Below are positions 19,106 to 20,699 of a stretch of 20,699 nt of DNA, in pieces. The stretch is from Zipacnadum sp036504235. Lineage in GTDB: Bacteria; Armatimonadota; Zipacnadia; Zipacnadales; Zipacnadaceae. How positions within the stretch are numbered: the stretch's first letter is position 1; every line of letters begins with the position of its first letter. The notes beneath the pieces were generated by a model. That model did no database searches and was not told the origin of the DNA. It saw nothing but the letters and a program-made list of their open reading frames with translations. The position numbers were made by a program, and so were the translations under genes. Location of the stretch: NCBI GenBank assembly GCA_036504235.1, contig DASXVN010000032.1:1-20699 (forward strand), in the 5' to 3' direction.

Positions 19106-20431
19106 CTAGAGAGCGGGAGCTGAAGCGCGAACCGCTTCAGCCAAGTCAATGGTTCTCCGCAACTTGCCGTCTGTGGCGTCGAAGATCAGGATGCGATCGG
19201 ACCCGTCGACGAATTCACCTACCGCGAGAACCAACCCGTCGGCCGTGATGCTAGGGTTGGCGGACATGCGGCGGGTCAGGATGTTCGCGGCCAAGGGCCG
19301 GGTTTCCCCGGGCGGGTACAGAACGCAAGTTCCGAGACGGCCGGAGGCCCAGAAGGAAACCGCACGGACTTCGCCGGTTGCGTCGGTACAGATGGCCGGA
19401 TCCATGCCGACAGCAGATTCATCAACCCACGCGGCCACGGGGCGTGCCACTGGCGGGTCAATACTCACCTTGCGCAGTCCATCGGTGGCTCTGGCTGGGT
19501 CGAAGGCAGCTTCGCGCCGTATCGAGACGAAGTCGATGACCCAGGGAACCACTAGGAGGGTGCGTCCCCCGGTGTCGGAGAAGAACGCGCAGTCTCGACG
19601 CAGATTCCCCAGCGGGGCCTCGTAGTATCGCTTCTGATCGGCCTCCGTCCAATCGCGCCAATCGCCCAGTTGGACATTGCCGCCTGCGGCGGCGCCAGGC
19701 ACCACGTGAGCTTCCCGCACTTCCCACTTACCGACTCGAATCGAGTACCGGACGAGCAAGTCCTTGTAGAACGACACCGCCAGGACCTGCTGACGGTCAG
19801 GGGCGACTACAGGCACCGCGTCGCTCGTGACGCTGGCACCGGGGGGTAAGGGCACGACTTTGCTCACTTGTTCGCCTGGCTTCCACAGTGCCAACTCCGA
19901 CGGGTACGTCTGGAAGGCCCCGCGCAGGTCATCGCCAAGCGAGAAGGCCGGACCGGTGACATACGCTCGCACGGGGCCGCCTTCGTGCGTAATGGCTCCC
20001 GTGGTGGCGTTGAGCACAGAGCGGCGCGGTCCGTCGCCTTCCGGATGATCGTATGGGTCCACAATGAAAGACAGCTCGTTGTCAGACACCCATGCCGGTG
20101 AACCCACCGAGTCGGGCTCGCGCCAGGGCCAGTCCTGACGCACGGCCCGCCCGCTACCCAAGTCCAGCACCGCCAGCCGGAAGGGATAGCCCCCTTTCCC
20201 CCTTCGGGGACCACTAGTCAGATGGACAGCGAGAAAGCGACCGCTGGGGCTGAGGAGCAACGCCTTGAGGTGGGAGTCACCCGGTTCGTCAGGCTGCGAG
20301 GCCTGCGGACCCTGGGCTGACCGCAGTACGCCGGGTTCTCCTATTCCCTCCGCCCGCACGCCGGGTCCGAAGCAAACCAACAGCGCGGCGACCATCAGGC
20401 CTGCGGACCACATCCACGAACGTTGCGCCAT
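19106..20431 (-). CDS. secreted beta-propeller-like protein of unknown function
   Basis: The 441-residue protein has a signal peptide ('MVAALLVCFGPGVRA', cut near residue 27). It then has repeated blade-like units such as 'LLLSPSGRFLAVHLT', 'LAVLDLGSGRAVRQ', 'PAWVSDNELSFIVDP', 'ITADGLVLAVGEFVDGSDRILIFDATDGKL', which suggest a TolB/WD40-type propeller. No catalytic motif recognised. GGAGG lies about ten bases before ATG 20431. It is 38 bp upstream of the MalG-type permease and divergent from a MalF-type permease start, so it may belong to a transport locus. Its third-codon GC seems a little lower than its neighbours', which may mean a different history; I have not counted it. Confidence 0.78.
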   Translation of the reverse strand: MAQRSWMWSAGLMVAALLVCFGPGVRAEGIGEPGVLRSAQGPQASQPDEPGDSHLKALLLSPSGRFLAVHLTSGPRRGKGGYPFRLAVLDLGSGRAVRQDWPWREPDSVGSPAWVSDNELSFIVDPYDHPEGDGPRRSVLNATTGAITHEGGPVRAYVTGPAFSLGDDLRGAFQTYPSELALWKPGEQVSKVVPLPPGASVTSDAVPVVAPDRQQVLAVSFYKDLLVRYSIRVGKWEVREAHVVPGAAAGGNVQLGDWRDWTEADQKRYYEAPLGNLRRDCAFFSDTGGRTLLVVPWVIDFVSIRREAAFDPARATDGLRKVSIDPPVARPVAAWVDESAVGMDPAICTDATGEVRAVSFWASGRLGTCVLYPPGETRPLAANILTRRMSANPSITADGLVLAVGEFVDGSDRILIFDATDGKLRRTIDLAEAVRASAPAL

Positions 20432-20517
20432 TCGAGACCACCCTCCAAGCAGGGAACCGGCGGCTGTAGCGGGAACTAGGCGATTGCGGACTTACTATTG
20501 TTCTACACCTTATGGTC

Positions 20518-20699
20518 ATGCCAAGTTCCCCTGCGACAACTACAACTCCTCGCTCTCGCCCTCGCCACCAGCGGGGGGCTTATTGGTTTCTTTTGCCTAA
20601 CGCTTTGGGGTTTTTGCTGTTTACGCTTTTGCCGGTGCTGGGGGCGGTGGCGCTTTCTTTTGTGCGGTGGGATGCGGTGGAGGGCTGGGGGGGGATTCA
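20518..20699 (+). CDS. MalF-type sugar ABC permease, N-terminal part (runs off the window)
   Basis: Sixty residues are visible before the window ends. A Pro/Arg/Thr-rich start (MPSSPATTTTPRSRPRHQRG) is followed by 'AYWFLLPNALGFLLFTLLP' and 'VLGAVALSFVRWDAVEGW'. This is the typical first transmembrane segment of MalF/UgpA-like permeases ('LLP...GFL.FTL.P......SF..WD'). The frame is open throughout. Another in-frame ATG lies at 20512. No Shine-Dalgarno is visible before either. It is divergent from the propeller/MalG unit with about 86 bp between, so control elements may be shared. The hydrophobic part uses many TTT/TTG/CTT codons, unlike the rest of the window. Confidence 0.8.
   Translation, partial: MPSSPATTTTPRSRPRHQRGAYWFLLPNALGFLLFTLLPVLGAVALSFVRWDAVEGWGGI

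Noticed and set aside
1..20699. Mobile element or phage island explaining the repeats.
   Set aside because: No transposase, integrase, resolvase, tRNA gene or phage gene is seen anywhere in the window; all coding genes are housekeeping, transport or secreted proteins.

Overview
This is a very GC-rich bacterial chromosomal window, probably from an uncultured lineage. It has no rRNA, tRNA, phage, integrase, IS transposase or CRISPR array. The gene set includes a giant secreted protein with CBM9-like and propeller domains, sugar-type ABC permeases with an inserted extracellular domain, a pseudopilin-like 'SVGPN' tail on a secreted protein, and an orphan Flp pilin. Together with dense palindromic repeats between genes, this recalls Armatimonadota or Planctomycetota/PVC-type genomes. 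That assignment is an impression, not proven by any marker gene here.

Layout. 203-2436 (minus): rsmI (16S rRNA 2'-O-methyltransferase), overlapping by 4 bp (ATGA) a secreted protein of unknown function. 2437-3048: repeats only. 3049-7782 (minus): a cofactor and folding cluster, in transcription order thiC, a membrane-anchored PpiC/SurA-like foldase with a TPR tail, a nitrilase-type glutaminase, and nadE. The last two overlap by 8 bp and look like a glutamine-dependent NAD synthetase split into two genes. Upstream of thiC there is a strong promoter-like sequence, a terminator-like hairpin and a second hairpin able to pair with it; no TPP riboswitch motif is seen. 7925-8810: a second block of repeats. 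8811-9542 (minus): a UPF0280/ApbE-like protein, divergent from 9708-14918 (plus), a 1736-residue secreted multidomain protein. 14919-15328: repeats. 15329-16393 (plus): an orphan PurM/HypE-superfamily protein, convergent with 16521-17397 (minus), a C_GCAxxG_C_C cysteine protein plus a small membrane-anchored protein. 17534-17713 (minus): a 59-residue Flp-type pilin with its own terminator. 17877-20431 (minus): a MalG-type permease behind a secreted beta-propeller gene. 20518-end (plus): the start of a divergent MalF-type permease.

The most unusual content is between the genes. I recognise a family of composite palindromes of about 80-120 bp with the plan GTAGGG - hairpin A - small central stem - hairpin B - CCCTAC. 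The hairpin stems differ from copy to copy but remain self-complementary. There are five fairly complete copies and several halves. A second type of small palindrome, built on CCCTTCGACAAGCTCAGGGC or a diverged version, sits inside the loops of other palindromes at three loci. The pattern resembles the REP/BIME logic of enterobacteria, but no RAYT transposase is in the window.
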